DNA of 53,327 bases, taken from assembly GCA_016930835.1 (NCBI GenBank), contig JAFGGA010000149.1, forward strand, positions 1 to 53,327, written 5' to 3'. Shown here in pieces: positions 41,357 through 50,670 of the stretch; positions within the stretch are counted from its first letter, which is position 1; each line of letters begins with the position of its first letter. This DNA comes from Deltaproteobacteria bacterium (lineage in GTDB: Bacteria > Desulfobacterota > DSM-4660 > Desulfatiglandales > HGW-15). The notes under the pieces are model-generated. The model made no database searches. It was not told the DNA's origin and saw only the letters and a list, made by a program, of their open reading frames with translations. The position numbers and the translations under genes were made by a program.

Positions 41357-42946
41357 TTGAAGAATTTGACGACAATAGTGCAACTCGGAAAATCAGGAGG
41401 GGACGCGGAGATCACCATTGATGTGCTGAACCCCAAGGGTGTGATCGACAAGGTCGAATGCCTGGGGCTTTCCCCCCGGATAGACGGCCTTGAGGGAAAG
41501 AAAATCGCTTTTATGCACAATAATAAGGCGGGATCCATCAACCTGTACAAGGTGCTGGAAGAATTGATCCGGCAGAGATATCCGTTAGCAAAAATTGTTC
41601 ACGGCTATGAGACGGGGCCGATCAATCCTCCTAAAGACCCCGATATGTACAAGAAGGCCGCCGCCGCGTGTGATGCCTTTGTCTTTGCCACGGGCGATTG
41701 AGGAACCTGCACATGGTGGGGTGCCCACCATACCATGCAGATGGAAAAACTCGGCATACCCGGCCTGTTATTCGTCAGCTCCAATTTTCTCCCGGATGCC
41801 AAATCCGCGGCATCGGACTATGCCATGCCGGGGATCCGGATGGTCGTGCTACCCTCTGAAAAATGGTACCGGTTGCGGAGGTCGGTGGAAGAGGTCCGTC
41901 CCATTGTTGAGGCCGCGTTTGATTCGGTCATCCATGCCCTGACGCACCCTCTTGGGGAGGAAGAGGTCCATCCTCCGCAAAGGGAAAAGCTCGATCTTCC
42001 GCCGTTCAAGATTTCGGGCAAAGGATGGTTGGGAGCGCTTGAAAATTTCAATGAGATCTTTCTTGAAAACCAGATGAGCGACGGTCTTCCCCTTGTGCCC
42101 CCGACCCGTGAGGCGGTGGATAGGATGCTGCGAGGCACGAAGCGTTCACCCGACGAGGTTATCGGCAAGATCCCCATGAAATTCGGTATCGCCACCATTG
42201 AAAAGATCGCCATCAATGCGGTTATGGCCGGGGCCAAGCCGGAGTACTTTCCGGTGATTATCGCGGCCATGGAGGCTTTCTGCGAAGGGGACTTCTTCCA
42301 CATGATGGGGTCATCAGGTGGTTTTACCCTGATCATCATGGTGAACGGGCCCATTGCGAAAAAGATCAATATGAATTCGGGAATCGGTTTCTTAGGTGAT
42401 TGCTGGCGTGCCAACAGCACCATCGGTCGCTCCATCCGACTGGCCACCCGGAATATCGGCCATACCTGGCCGGCCGTGAATGATATGGCATTGGTGGGAA
42501 GACCTTCCCCTCATATCTTCTATACCTTTGCCGAAAATGAAGAGATGAGCCCCTGGGAGCCTTTCCACGTGAGCCTGGGTTATCAGAAAGAAGACAGCAC
42601 CGTCACCGTCACCAAGGTCGGATCTTATTCGGAAACCGGCGCGACCGGTCAAAAGATAGGGGGAGGGGCTGTGGCCACATGGAATGAGCAGTCGATCCTG
42701 GACGGTATGGCGAAATATACCACCAGCAGCGAGCGCGGTTATTACGTGTTTTTCCACCCCAACGCAGCCCAGGGCATGGAAACGGTGGGCCTCAAGAGCC
42801 GCAAACAGGTGCAGGAATGGTTCGCGGAAAGGACAGGGGGATCACCGGATAACATTTCGGTTATTGTCGCGGGCGGCGAACCCGGTTATTCGCTAATTTG
42901 GGCCTATGATCTGAGGGCGCATGTGACCAAAAAGATCGAGGTGTAG
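41357..42946 (+). CDS. UGSC-family selenoprotein with in-frame UGA (Sec115)
   Basis: A 529-residue protein whose reading frame is interrupted by a single TGA at 41699-41701 and continues in the same frame to 42946. The local sequence GD-U-GTCTWW matches the UGSC motif after which the family is named (GD-U-GSCT/S-W), with Thr for Ser. The first 110 residues form a small domain with KIAFMHNNKAGS and a YETGP segment. After Sec the protein runs into a large C-terminal domain with SDGLPLVPPTREAV, PMKFGIATIEKIAINAVMAGAKPEYFPV and a GSSGGF stretch. A SECIS hairpin lies right after the UGA. The start is TTG 41357 with GGGAGGAG upstream. A UxxC pair suggests thiol/selenol redox chemistry; the substrate is not known. 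Automatic annotation would split it in two. Confidence 0.93.
41707..41740 (+). promoter_or_regulatory. Bacterial SECIS hairpin
   Basis: CTGCA (41707-41711) pairs with TGCAG (41736-41740). Above an asymmetric internal loop, ATGGTGGG (41713-41720) pairs with CCCACCAT (41724-41731) around the loop GTG. The apical loop lies about 20 nt after the UGA and carries a leading G, as expected for SelB-dependent bacterial SECIS elements. The stem lies wholly within the coding sequence. Confidence 0.85.
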
Positions 42947-42984
42947 ACCTTAAAATTACCCCCCATTTAGGGGAGTGAGATTTC

Positions 42985-43022
42985 AATGGGTTACTCAACA
43001 ATGTTGGGTAGCCCATTTTTTT
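42985..43022 (+). terminator. Rho-independent terminator after the selenoprotein gene
   Basis: AATGGGTTAC (42985-42994) pairs with GTAGCCCATT (43008-43017) with one G-U pair; an inner CAACA/TGTTG extends the stem. Seven T residues follow (43016-43022). Position and shape fit a strong intrinsic terminator. Confidence 0.85.
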
Positions 43023-43159
43023 GACTTGGCCCAATATGACAAGATCAAAAATATATATGACAGTTCGAAAAATTGAATTGTGAAGGAGATCCAACAGAAG
43101 GTTTCGGGGGGTCTCACTGGGGTCTGTATGTTTTCAACATGATTTTAATAGAAATTTGT

Positions 43160-43188
43160 TTGACATTTATTTCCAAATTTTCTATTTA
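43160..43188 (+). promoter_or_regulatory. Putative promoter of the TetR / molybdenum hydroxylase operon
   Basis: TTGACA (43160-43165), a 17-bp spacer and TATTTA (43183-43188) lie 50 bp before the TetR start codon. No strong palindromic operator is visible nearby. Confidence 0.55.
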
Positions 43189-43237
43189 TACCAATCAGTA
43201 CAAATTTTTAGCCCGGTATTGTAAACTTGGAGACGAT

Positions 43238-43849
43238 ATGGCCGCGGAAAGGAAAAAAAGCATACAAAAAAAGGAGGCGATTCTGGATGCAGCCATGCAG
43301 CTATTCCTTGAAAAGGGGTATAATGCCACTTCGACGAACGACGTTTGCAGGAAGGCGTACATCAACAAACCGTCCCTCTACAACTTTTTTGAAAACAAAA
43401 GGAATCTCTTTTTCGCTTGCCATATAAAAAGCATCAATTCACAACTGTTACCTTACCTGGAAAGGGCTTCCTCCGTCTCCGATCCGGAAGAACGGCTCGT
43501 TTTTATGGTCCGTGAGTTCACCAGGATGATTTGTGAAAGCCCTGAATTGAAGGTCCTGATCCATGAAACCATGTCTATGACGGATGACTATTTTTGGGAG
43601 ATCAGATCAATATGGAAAAAACACTTTGAGTTATTGAAAAGTACCATCTCGGAACTTCGTGATAAAGGATTGATCAAAACATCGCTCTCACCTTCAAGGG
43701 CGGCTCTGTTCCTGATCGGAATGATCACCTGGATTACATTCTGGTTTGATTACACGCGGGCAGATGAGATAGACGCTATAGCCGGATCTGCGGTGGAGTT
43801 CGTCTTTAAAGGGTTATCTTACAAGAGAAAAAAGCTGAATGTCGTATGA
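43238..43849 (+). CDS. TetR-family transcriptional regulator
   Basis: A 203-residue regulator. The N-terminal helix-turn-helix domain (about residues 8-55) contains ILDAAMQLFLEKGYNATSTNDV and KPSLYNFFENKRNLF, standard TetR landmarks; the C-terminal helical domain is the ligand pocket. The start at 43238 follows GGAG; upstream in-frame codons overlap the promoter. The stop codon overlaps the ATG of the next gene (ATGA), so regulator and MoaD-like protein are translationally coupled. It probably controls the molybdenum hydroxylase operon that follows; the ligand is unknown. Confidence 0.9.
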   Translation: MAAERKKSIQKKEAILDAAMQLFLEKGYNATSTNDVCRKAYINKPSLYNFFENKRNLFFACHIKSINSQLLPYLERASSVSDPEERLVFMVREFTRMICESPELKVLIHETMSMTDDYFWEIRSIWKKHFELLKSTISELRDKGLIKTSLSPSRAALFLIGMITWITFWFDYTRADEIDAIAGSAVEFVFKGLSYKRKKLNVV

Positions 43850-44139
43850 ATGAAAACCGGGCAAAAAGCATAAAGATAAAAAGTTGTTTTGCCATTTCCG
43901 GGCAGAATTCCGAGGATTTGGTTCTTCCGGAAAAAGTGAAGACAGTCCGGGATTTGTTGGCCTTTATAGGAGAGAAAATCGATTACAGTTTCCTGGACCC
44001 TCAGAACGATGGGATCGAAGATGACCTGGAGATCATTTTAAACCAAAAAGAGATATGGTTTTATTCAGAGGCCCTTAAGACGGAACTAAGGGATGGGGAT
44101 ATGGTGGAAATCTATCTGCTTCCCCTCGGGGGCGGATAG
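43846..44139 (+). CDS. MoaD/ThiS-like ubiquitin-fold protein
   Basis: A 97-residue beta-grasp protein ending in LPLGGG; the C-terminal Gly-Gly is the site of adenylation and thiocarboxylation in MoaD and ThiS sulfur carriers. DGDMVEIYLLP directly before it is the usual MoaD ending. The position between a TetR gene and molybdenum hydroxylase genes suggests a dedicated carrier for molybdopterin synthesis or cofactor sulfuration. A MoaE or MoeB partner is not in the window. Its start overlaps the TetR stop by 4 bp. Confidence 0.82.
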   Translation: MNENRAKSIKIKSCFAISGQNSEDLVLPEKVKTVRDLLAFIGEKIDYSFLDPQNDGIEDDLEIILNQKEIWFYSEALKTELRDGDMVEIYLLPLGGG

Positions 44140-44165
44140 GGTATTCAAATCAGGAGGAAAGAAAG

Positions 44166-45047
44166 ATGGTTACATTTTATCGAAGACTGCCGAAGATGGG
44201 TTATGTGAAGCCGGGAAGTCTGGAAGAGGCGCTTGAGCTTCTGGAGAAGAACCCGAATGGCCGGTACAGGGTCTATGCCGGAGGGACGGATGTGATCCCC
44301 AAATTGAAAGGAAGGGTGATTCAATCCCCCGAGATCCTGGTTGATCTGAAAGGGGTTTCGGATCTGGATCATATCGATTTTGATGAGCAGAAGGGGCTTT
44401 ATATCGGTGCCCTTGCAACGGTCCGCTCGGTGGAGACATCGCCCGTCATTAAGGAGAGATACCCGATCCTTTCTCAGGCCGCGGGGAGCATTGCTTCCAT
44501 CCAAGTCAGAAACAGGGGGACCATTACAGGCAACATCTGCAATGCCGTGCCGTCGGCGGATTCGGCACCTGCGCTTCTCTGCCTCGATGCGAGAGTATTA
44601 TTATATAGCAAAAACGGCGGCGAACGGACCGTGGATATCACTGATTTTTTTAAAGGGCCGGGGCTGACGGTTTTACAACCCAATGAAATACTCAGGGAAA
44701 TAAATATTTCCGCGAGCCCTGAAAACAGCCGTAGCGTGTATATCAAACTTTCACCGAGGAGCCGCATGGATCTGGCGGTTGTTGGGGTTGGTGTCCTTTT
44801 GACCAAGACCAACGGGACTTTTCGTAATGTCAGGATCGGCCTAGGGGCCGTGGCGCCGACGCCGATAAGGGCGTTGAAGGCCGAGGCCATGCTTGAAGGG
44901 TCTGAAGTGAATGATGACCTCATCATAAATGCGGCAAGGACGGCATCCGAAGAGTCCAGACCCATAGACGATCATCGGGCATCGGCGGAATACAGGAAGA
45001 TGATGGTGGAGGTGCTTGTGAAGCGCGCGATTCATCAATGTCTCTAA
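44166..45047 (+). CDS. Molybdenum hydroxylase FAD subunit (CoxM-like)
   Basis: A 293-residue FAD-binding subunit of the xanthine dehydrogenase family. The flavin-binding motif YAGGTDVIPKLKG lies near residue 38 and the second motif TITGNICNAVPSADSAP near residue 120; the C-terminal CO-dehydrogenase flavoprotein domain covers about 180-290. It passes electrons from the [2Fe-2S] subunit to NAD+ or another acceptor. AGGAGGAAAG precedes the ATG. Gene order FAD, iron-sulfur, molybdenum subunit is standard for CoxMSL-type enzymes. Confidence 0.93.
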   Translation: MVTFYRRLPKMGYVKPGSLEEALELLEKNPNGRYRVYAGGTDVIPKLKGRVIQSPEILVDLKGVSDLDHIDFDEQKGLYIGALATVRSVETSPVIKERYPILSQAAGSIASIQVRNRGTITGNICNAVPSADSAPALLCLDARVLLYSKNGGERTVDITDFFKGPGLTVLQPNEILREINISASPENSRSVYIKLSPRSRMDLAVVGVGVLLTKTNGTFRNVRIGLGAVAPTPIRALKAEAMLEGSEVNDDLIINAARTASEESRPIDDHRASAEYRKMMVEVLVKRAIHQCL

Positions 45048-45069
45048 CTTATTCATAGGAGATAATAAA

Positions 45070-45549
45070 ATGGCCATGAAAAAGATCAAGTTTGTATTGA
45101 ACGGTGAAACCTGCGAATGGGAAGTAAAACCCTGGAGGACGCTTTTGGAAATGCTACGAGAGGACTTTCAATTGACAGGGACCAAGGAAGGATGTGGTGA
45201 AGGGGAGTGTGGATCATGCACCGTGATCATGGGGGGGAAAACAGTCAACAGCTGTCTTGTCCCTGCGGTTGAGGCGGACGGTCAGGAGATTCTCACCATT
45301 GAGGGACTGGCCCATGGAGAAAACCTGCACCCTGTCCAGGAGGCGTTTGTGGAAAAGGCCGGGATGCAGTGCGGTTTCTGTACCCCGGGCATGATCATGT
45401 CCGCCAAGGCGCTCCTGGATGAGAATCCCGAGCCCAGCGAAAATGAGATCCGGGAAGGCATCGCAGGCAATTTCTGCCGCTGTACAGGATACACGAAGAT
45501 TTTCGAATCCATACAGGCAGCGGCAGAAGCTATGAAAGGGGGGAAATAG
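45070..45549 (+). CDS. Molybdenum hydroxylase [2Fe-2S] subunit (CoxS-like)
   Basis: A 159-residue two-cluster ferredoxin subunit. The N-terminal plant-type cluster is ligated by the cysteines of [10 protein letters not shown] near residue 40 and a fourth Cys (NSCLV) near residue 62; the C-terminal cluster by QCGFCTPGM near residue 102 and FCRCTGY near residue 138. It links the molybdenum centre to FAD. It ends 2 bp before the ATG of the molybdenum subunit gene, so the two are probably translated together. Confidence 0.95.
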   Translation: MAMKKIKFVLNGETCEWEVKPWRTLLEMLREDFQLTGTKEGCGEGECGSCTVIMGGKTVNSCLVPAVEADGQEILTIEGLAHGENLHPVQEAFVEKAGMQCGFCTPGMIMSAKALLDENPEPSENEIREGIAGNFCRCTGYTKIFESIQAAAEAMKGGK

Positions 45550-45551
45550 GC

Positions 45552-47837
45552 ATGGAAGAATACTCTGTTATAGGGAAAAGGATTCCCCGTGTAGACGGGA
45601 GAGTGAAGGTGACGGGAGAGGCCCGGTATGCGGCCGATTATTCGATGCCGGGGATGCTTTGGTGCAAGATGCTCAGAAGTCCCTATCCCCATGCCAGAAT
45701 AGTGAGTATCGATACCAGCCGTGCGGAGAAGCTGCCCGGGGTCAAAGGGGTGCTTACGGGCAAGGATTTTAACGGCTGGACATGGGGCTGGATGCCGAAA
45801 ACCCGGGATGAACCGCCCCTGGCGGTGGATAAGGTCAGGTACCTGGCCGAGGCGGTTGCTGCGGTTGCCGCAATTGATGAAGATACCGCGGAAGAGGCCA
45901 CCGAGCTGATTAAGGTTGAATATGAAGAGCTGCCCGGGGTTTTTGATCCTGAAGAGGCCATGAAGGAGGGAGCGCCCCGGGTGCATGATTACGTGAAAAA
46001 CAATCTGAGCTGGGACTTCCATATGGATTTCGGGGATGTGGATAAGGGATTTGGCGAAGCGGATCTGGTTCGTGAAGATCGTTTTGAGACCGGCAGGGTT
46101 ATCACCGGCTATCTGGAGCCCCCCGCTGCGGTCGCCCTTTGGGACTCCGGCGGTATCACGATCTGGGCCGCAAAGCAGAGCCCCTATTTTGTCTACCGTC
46201 ATCTGGCCGCATGCTTTAACCTCCCGCTGAACAAGGTCAGGATTATCCAACCTTTTATCGGTGCGGGTTTCGGCGGCACCAAAAACGATTCCCTGGCGGG
46301 AGATTTCTGTTCCGTTCTTTTCTCAAAGAGGACCGGAAGACCTGTCAAATTTGTGTACAACATGCATGAGGTGCTGATGACCTGCCGGCGCAGGCACAAT
46401 ATGATCATCCATAACAAGATGGGCATGAAAAAGGACGGGATCATCACCGCCATGCAGAGCAAGGTGATAGCAGACGGGGGGGCCTATACGGCCATCGGAC
46501 CTTTGACCATGTATCTGACAGGAAGCATCAGCACGCTGCCCTATAAGCTTCCCCATTTCAGGCACGATGCCTATCGTATTTTTACGAATAACCCCATCGG
46601 AGCGGCCATGCGAGGGCATGGCGTCACCCATACCCGGTTCGCCGCTGAAATACAGATGGAGATGATGGCTGAGGAACTGGGAATCGATCCCATAGAGGTG
46701 AGGCTGAAAAATGCCATCACGGCTCCCTATGAAACCATCAACAAGGTGACGGTTCATACCTGCGGGCTCAAAGAAGGGCTGAAAACCCTGTCCGAAAATC
46801 CCAAATGGAAAAAGAGATCCGGAGGCAGCCCCCCCGAAGGACCTCTCTCCCACGGTGTGGGTATTTCGGGAACCGCTTACCTGGGAGGGGCTAGACAGCG
46901 GGGGCACCAGTCGTGCGGGGCCGTCGTCCGGTTGTGTGAGGACGGTACCATTGATTATCTGACGGGTGCCACGGACTGTGGCCAGGGTTCGGATACCGTC
47001 CTGGTACAGATTGTGGCCGAGGAACTGGGACTTGGTGTAGAGGATGTGGATATCAAAAGGGTAGACACGGCGGTCACCCCCTGTGACGCCGGGAGCTATG
47101 GGAGCCGGGTAACGGTCCTGGCTGGAGGGGCTGCCCGTAACGCAGCCCGGGACGTCAAGAGACAGCTTGCCGAGGTGGCGGCAAGGAATTGGGAGGTAGA
47201 CCCTGGAGATATTATCTTTAAAGACCAGAGGGTTTACGTAAAGGGGGAACCTGAAAAAGCCATGCCTTTTAGAAAGCTGGCCCAGGTTGCATGTTACGCA
47301 GGTTCCGGTGCAGTGATTATCGGAAGGGGTTACTCTCAATACGGCATAGAAGAACTTGATTTTGACAAGGGGATCGGAAATGCGGGCACATCCTATAGCT
47401 TCACATCCCAGTTGACCGAAGTGGATGTCGATCTGGAGACGGGATTTGTCAAATGCACGGATATGGTGATCGCTCATGACTGCGGAAGGCCCCTGAATCC
47501 GATCAATGTGGAGGCCCAGAACCAGGGCGGGGCCATACAGGGCATGGGCCAGGCCATGTATGAAAGATTCGCCATGGATCTTGGGAAGACCCTCAACGCC
47601 AATCTTGCGGATTATAAGATGCCTCTTTCTACAGATGTACCAAATATCGAGCTTATTGATATCATAACGGATGACCCAAATGGCCCCTACGGGGCCAAAG
47701 AGGCATCGGAAGGATCAACTGTAAGTTCACCGCCGTCCGTGGTGAGCGCCATCCACGATGCGACCGGTATCTGGTTCAAGGAACAGCCTGTGACACCGGA
47801 AAAAATAGTCATGGCGTTGAAAAAGAAAAGGGAATAA
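45552..47837 (+). CDS. Molybdenum hydroxylase catalytic subunit (xanthine dehydrogenase / CoxL family)
   Basis: A 761-residue molybdopterin-binding subunit. The N-terminal a/b hammerhead domain begins [22 protein letters not shown]. Further blocks include [14 protein letters not shown] near residue 235, [15 protein letters not shown] near residue 354, [13 protein letters not shown] near residue 474 and [16 protein letters not shown] near residue 714, where the Glu takes the place of the general base in the GxGE motif of xanthine dehydrogenase. The enzyme hydroxylates a heteroaromatic or activated C-H with water. Substrate not recognisable; nicotinate, purine and aryl-CoA enzymes share this form. 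The MFS carrier gene follows after 135 bp. Confidence 0.93.
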   Translation: MEEYSVIGKRIPRVDGRVKVTGEARYAADYSMPGMLWCKMLRSPYPHARIVSIDTSRAEKLPGVKGVLTGKDFNGWTWGWMPKTRDEPPLAVDKVRYLAEAVAAVAAIDEDTAEEATELIKVEYEELPGVFDPEEAMKEGAPRVHDYVKNNLSWDFHMDFGDVDKGFGEADLVREDRFETGRVITGYLEPPAAVALWDSGGITIWAAKQSPYFVYRHLAACFNLPLNKVRIIQPFIGAGFGGTKNDSLAGDFCSVLFSKRTGRPVKFVYNMHEVLMTCRRRHNMIIHNKMGMKKDGIITAMQSKVIADGGAYTAIGPLTMYLTGSISTLPYKLPHFRHDAYRIFTNNPIGAAMRGHGVTHTRFAAEIQMEMMAEELGIDPIEVRLKNAITAPYETINKVTVHTCGLKEGLKTLSENPKWKKRSGGSPPEGPLSHGVGISGTAYLGGARQRGHQSCGAVVRLCEDGTIDYLTGATDCGQGSDTVLVQIVAEELGLGVEDVDIKRVDTAVTPCDAGSYGSRVTVLAGGAARNAARDVKRQLAEVAARNWEVDPGDIIFKDQRVYVKGEPEKAMPFRKLAQVACYAGSGAVIIGRGYSQYGIEELDFDKGIGNAGTSYSFTSQLTEVDVDLETGFVKCTDMVIAHDCGRPLNPINVEAQNQGGAIQGMGQAMYERFAMDLGKTLNANLADYKMPLSTDVPNIELIDIITDDPNGPYGAKEASEGSTVSSPPSVVSAIHDATGIWFKEQPVTPEKIVMALKKKRE

Positions 47838-47972
47838 ACAGAGGATGATGGAATAGCGATTTTAGCGATTCTGGCTGAGATTGAACAATTACCAAAGCCA
47901 GGATTGGTGAATTTATTGGTGGTTACTGATTTCTCCTCTTTTTTCGATCCTCAGGGCCCATGAATTTTTCAT

Positions 47973-49229
47973 ATGGTTACAGTAAAGAAGCCCCTTTTTT
48001 ATGGATGGATTGTAGCAGGTGCCTGCTTTACTATTGCTACCTTGATTTTTGGATCCTTATTCACCTTTGGTGTATTTCTGGTTCCGTTTCAGAAAAATTT
48101 CGGCTGGACGACAGCCGGTGTCTCAGGTGCTTATTCGCTGGGCCTGTTGAATTACACTGTGTTCGGCATGTTATCCGGATGGGGTGTGGACAGATACGGC
48201 CCCAGGAAAACCGTCATTGCCGGTGCGGTCTTTATTGCCCTTGGACTTGTGTCTGCGAGCCGGATTAGCACGATATGTGGCCTTTATCTTGCGTATGTAT
48301 TGATCGGTGTAGGGGCGAGCGCGGGTTATGCACCGTTGACCACGACGGTGTCTCGCTGGTTTTCAAGGCACAGGGGCCTTGCGTTGGGAATATATAGTTC
48401 TGGTCTGGGTTTTGGCCCATTGTTGGCTGCGCCGGTATTAAGCCATATCATCGGCACCTCAGGGTGGAGGAGTGCCTACCTGTTTCTGGCTGCGACGACG
48501 ATCATTATCATTGCGGCGGCTGTTTTTTTGAAAAAAGGCCCGGCGCAGATAAGAGAAGTTTCCGACGGTATAAGTGAGAATAATAATGTTACTGCATCGT
48601 CACCAAAAAAGAGGAGAGAGATCATCATAGAAGATTGGGGATTGACCCTGAGGCAGGCAATGGTTACCAGAACATTCTGGTTATTGGCCAGCATGTATTT
48701 GATGACCGGCATCAGTATACAGATGGTTATGGCTCATATCGTTGCTTACGGTATTAACACAGGGATGTCACCCATTCGGTCATCGACCGTACTCAGTGCG
48801 ATCAGCGGCACCAGTATTGCGGGGAGACTGGTTATGGGTACGGCCTCTGATTGGATAGGGAGAAAAAGGGCACTTACCGCATGTTTGGCTACGGAAGGAG
48901 TTATGATATTCTGGCTGGCCGGTTCATCCCATATATGGATGTTGTTTTTGTTCGGGGTTGTTTTCGGCTTTGCTTATGGCGGTCATGCCACTGTGTACCC
49001 AGCCTTGGTGGGGGAGATTCTGGGACTTCGGCATATGGGCAAAATAATCGGCGTGATAGCTTTTTTTTGGGGAATAGGTGGTGCCTTCGGTCCGTTTCTA
49101 GCCGGATATCTACTTGACACTACCGGTAGTTATGCCAGGGCATTCCAGGTCGGTGCCATGGGGATGTTAATCGCGGGAATCCTGTCAATGATCGTTAAAA
49201 AACCTATAAGCGTTGAAAGCAATGCATGA
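47973..49229 (+). CDS. MFS transporter, oxalate/formate antiporter (OFA) type
   Basis: A 418-residue major facilitator with twelve predicted helices. The start FYGWIVAGACFTIATLIFGS is typical of the OFA/monocarboxylate branch; GWGVDRYGPRKTV near residue 70 is the MFS signature loop between helices 2 and 3, and GTASDWIGRKRAL near residue 290 is its repeat in the second half. Likely an organic acid or aromatic acid carrier for the neighbouring hydroxylase or UbiD-type pathway. The ATG at 47973 has only a weak ribosome-binding site. Confidence 0.88.
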   Translation: MVTVKKPLFYGWIVAGACFTIATLIFGSLFTFGVFLVPFQKNFGWTTAGVSGAYSLGLLNYTVFGMLSGWGVDRYGPRKTVIAGAVFIALGLVSASRISTICGLYLAYVLIGVGASAGYAPLTTTVSRWFSRHRGLALGIYSSGLGFGPLLAAPVLSHIIGTSGWRSAYLFLAATTIIIIAAAVFLKKGPAQIREVSDGISENNNVTASSPKKRREIIIEDWGLTLRQAMVTRTFWLLASMYLMTGISIQMVMAHIVAYGINTGMSPIRSSTVLSAISGTSIAGRLVMGTASDWIGRKRALTACLATEGVMIFWLAGSSHIWMLFLFGVVFGFAYGGHATVYPALVGEILGLRHMGKIIGVIAFFWGIGGAFGPFLAGYLLDTTGSYARAFQVGAMGMLIAGILSMIVKKPISVESNA

Positions 49230-49256
49230 TCGTGAGAATCTGGTCAGGATGGGACG

Positions 49257-49838
49257 TCATGTGATGACCGATGCGTGCTTATTCCCCCAGCGGGTAAACA
49301 GGTTATGTTCAATGCCCAAGTAATCAAAAATTTTACCGACGGTCTGGTTGATGATATCGTCGATGGTTTTCGGGCGGTGGTAAAAAGATGGTACGGGCGG
49401 CAGTATGTGGGCACCCATATCGGCTGCCATGGTCATCAACCGAAGATGTCCTTTATGCAGAGGCGTTTCTCTGATCATTAACACCAGTTTTCTCTTTTCC
49501 TTCAGTGTAACGTCTGCGGCCCTGACAATTAAATTTGTCGTATAGGAATTGGCGATCCCCGATAAGCTTTTAATGGTGCAGGGGGCGACAATCATTCCTT
49601 GAGTGAGAAACGATCCGCTTGCCAATGAGGCGGATACATCGGAGTTTTCGTAACAGAAATCCGCCATGGATTTTACATCATCAATACTGTAATTCGTTTC
49701 TATTCTGAGGTTGATTTCAGCGGCTTCCGACAGTATAAGGTGAGTCTCATAGTCTGTCTCCTTAAGCAAACTGAGTATGCGGATACCATATATCACTCCG
49801 CTGGCCCCTGCTATTCCAATGACGATTCTTTTTGACAT
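49257..49838 (-). CDS. ubiX: UbiX-type flavin prenyltransferase
   Basis: A 193-residue flavoprotein that prenylates FMN to make the prFMN cofactor of UbiD-type decarboxylases. The N-terminal Rossmann-like motif VIGIAGASGVIYGIRIL, the central FLTQGMIVAPCTIKSLSGIANSYT and the RETPLHKGHLRLMTMAADMGAHILPPVPSFYHRPKT region with its FYHRP motif are all family hallmarks. The start at 49838 is chosen because GAAAGGGAAATT precedes the ATG and the conserved domain begins there; the same frame is open upstream to 50165. A UbiD-type gene starts at 53277, so cofactor supply and use lie together. Confidence 0.93.
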   Translation of the reverse strand: MSKRIVIGIAGASGVIYGIRILSLLKETDYETHLILSEAAEINLRIETNYSIDDVKSMADFCYENSDVSASLASGSFLTQGMIVAPCTIKSLSGIANSYTTNLIVRAADVTLKEKRKLVLMIRETPLHKGHLRLMTMAADMGAHILPPVPSFYHRPKTIDDIINQTVGKIFDYLGIEHNLFTRWGNKHASVIT

Positions 49839-50165
49839 AATTTCCCTTTCTGATTCTTTCCTTTTCCATAAAGTGTGATGAGTCCTTTTTTTTGTAACCT
49901 TCTCAATGAGGATCTCCTTGTCTTCATTAATGATCTTTCGAATTCCTGCAGGAGGAATATCATCCCGGCGAATACCTGCTATGACACCAATGAATGTGTT
50001 CAAATCTACTGCTATATTTTCATCAATGGATTTCGCAATTTGGTCTTTCTTATGGCCAAGCATGCATAAAACGAGTGTCGATGCGCTGGTAAGGTCCGGA
50101 TCTTTCGATCTCGGTCTTGGCTGGGTGACGGCAACGGACCCGTGCGGGGCCTTTCGCCACTTCAT
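49839..50165 (-). other. Open extension upstream of ubiX
   Basis: The ubiX frame stays open for 109 codons upstream. The encoded stretch includes LVLCMLGHKKDQIAKSID and IGVIAGIRRDDIPPAGIR, which look protein-like, but I recognise no family. It may be a separate small gene read through in frame, a real N-terminal domain, or chance. No good ribosome-binding site was found at 50165. Confidence 0.25.
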
Positions 50166-50373
50166 ACGGCTATCAGGAGATCCTTTCCTATTTTGCGGAT
50201 CGAGGGATCAAGGTCGTATGATTTCAATAAATTGAATGTTCCATGCTCTGGAGTTGAAAAATCCATTGATCCGGATCATCGCCTGTCCGCCTTTATCCCT
50301 AGAAAGGCTCAATTCTTATTTAGTAAAAAGTATTTTGTCCACCGTTAAAATAGATATTATGAAATGGCTTCAA

Positions 50374-50385
50374 CCAACTGGTTGG
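50374..50385. promoter_or_regulatory. TetR-type operator, upstream copy
   Basis: CCAACTGGTTGG has 5-bp inverted arms and a TG centre. The same core lies at 50605-50616 in a longer palindrome. Confidence 0.6.
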
Positions 50386-50569
50386 CGAGTATCACTATTT
50401 CTATCAGTGATGCTTCATAAAAGCAACTCAAAAGCTAAAAAAGTCGATACAAATTGTTTTGCGCCGAATTTATAGTGATTTTAAATAGTTAAATCATCAA
50501 GAAATATCTTTTTCAGGACAGCACCTGAATTTTTGTGTCGAATTTTATTCTAAAAAATGATTTTTTTTA

Positions 50570-50618
50570 TTGACAAAATTAACCTTTTCTATTAAAAAAA
50601 TCCACCAACTGGTTGGTG
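50570..50618 (+). promoter_or_regulatory. Promoter and operator of the TetR gene at 50671
   Basis: TTGACA (50570-50575) and a weak TAAAAA -10 box 17 bp later (50593-50598) are followed by CACCAACTGGTTGGTG (50603-50618), a 16-bp palindrome with 7-bp arms and TG centre. The site covers the expected transcription start, which fits autorepression. Confidence 0.7.
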
Positions 50619-50670
50619 AATTTCAATGGATTTTCATTAAAGTGATCATTTTTTCGAGGCAAATATCTTA

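Larger units (their letters stand above)
50166..50670. other. Regulatory gap upstream of the TetR gene
   Basis: No gene. AT-rich, with two copies of the TetR-type operator (50374 and 50603) about 230 bp apart. The first lies towards the minus-strand ubiX unit, the second at the TetR promoter. Nothing else is recognised. Confidence 0.5.

Noticed and set aside
41702-42946. Second half of the selenoprotein as an independent gene starting at 41735
   Set aside because: It is in frame with the upstream part across a single TGA, has no ribosome-binding site, and the UGSC-type motif spans the TGA.
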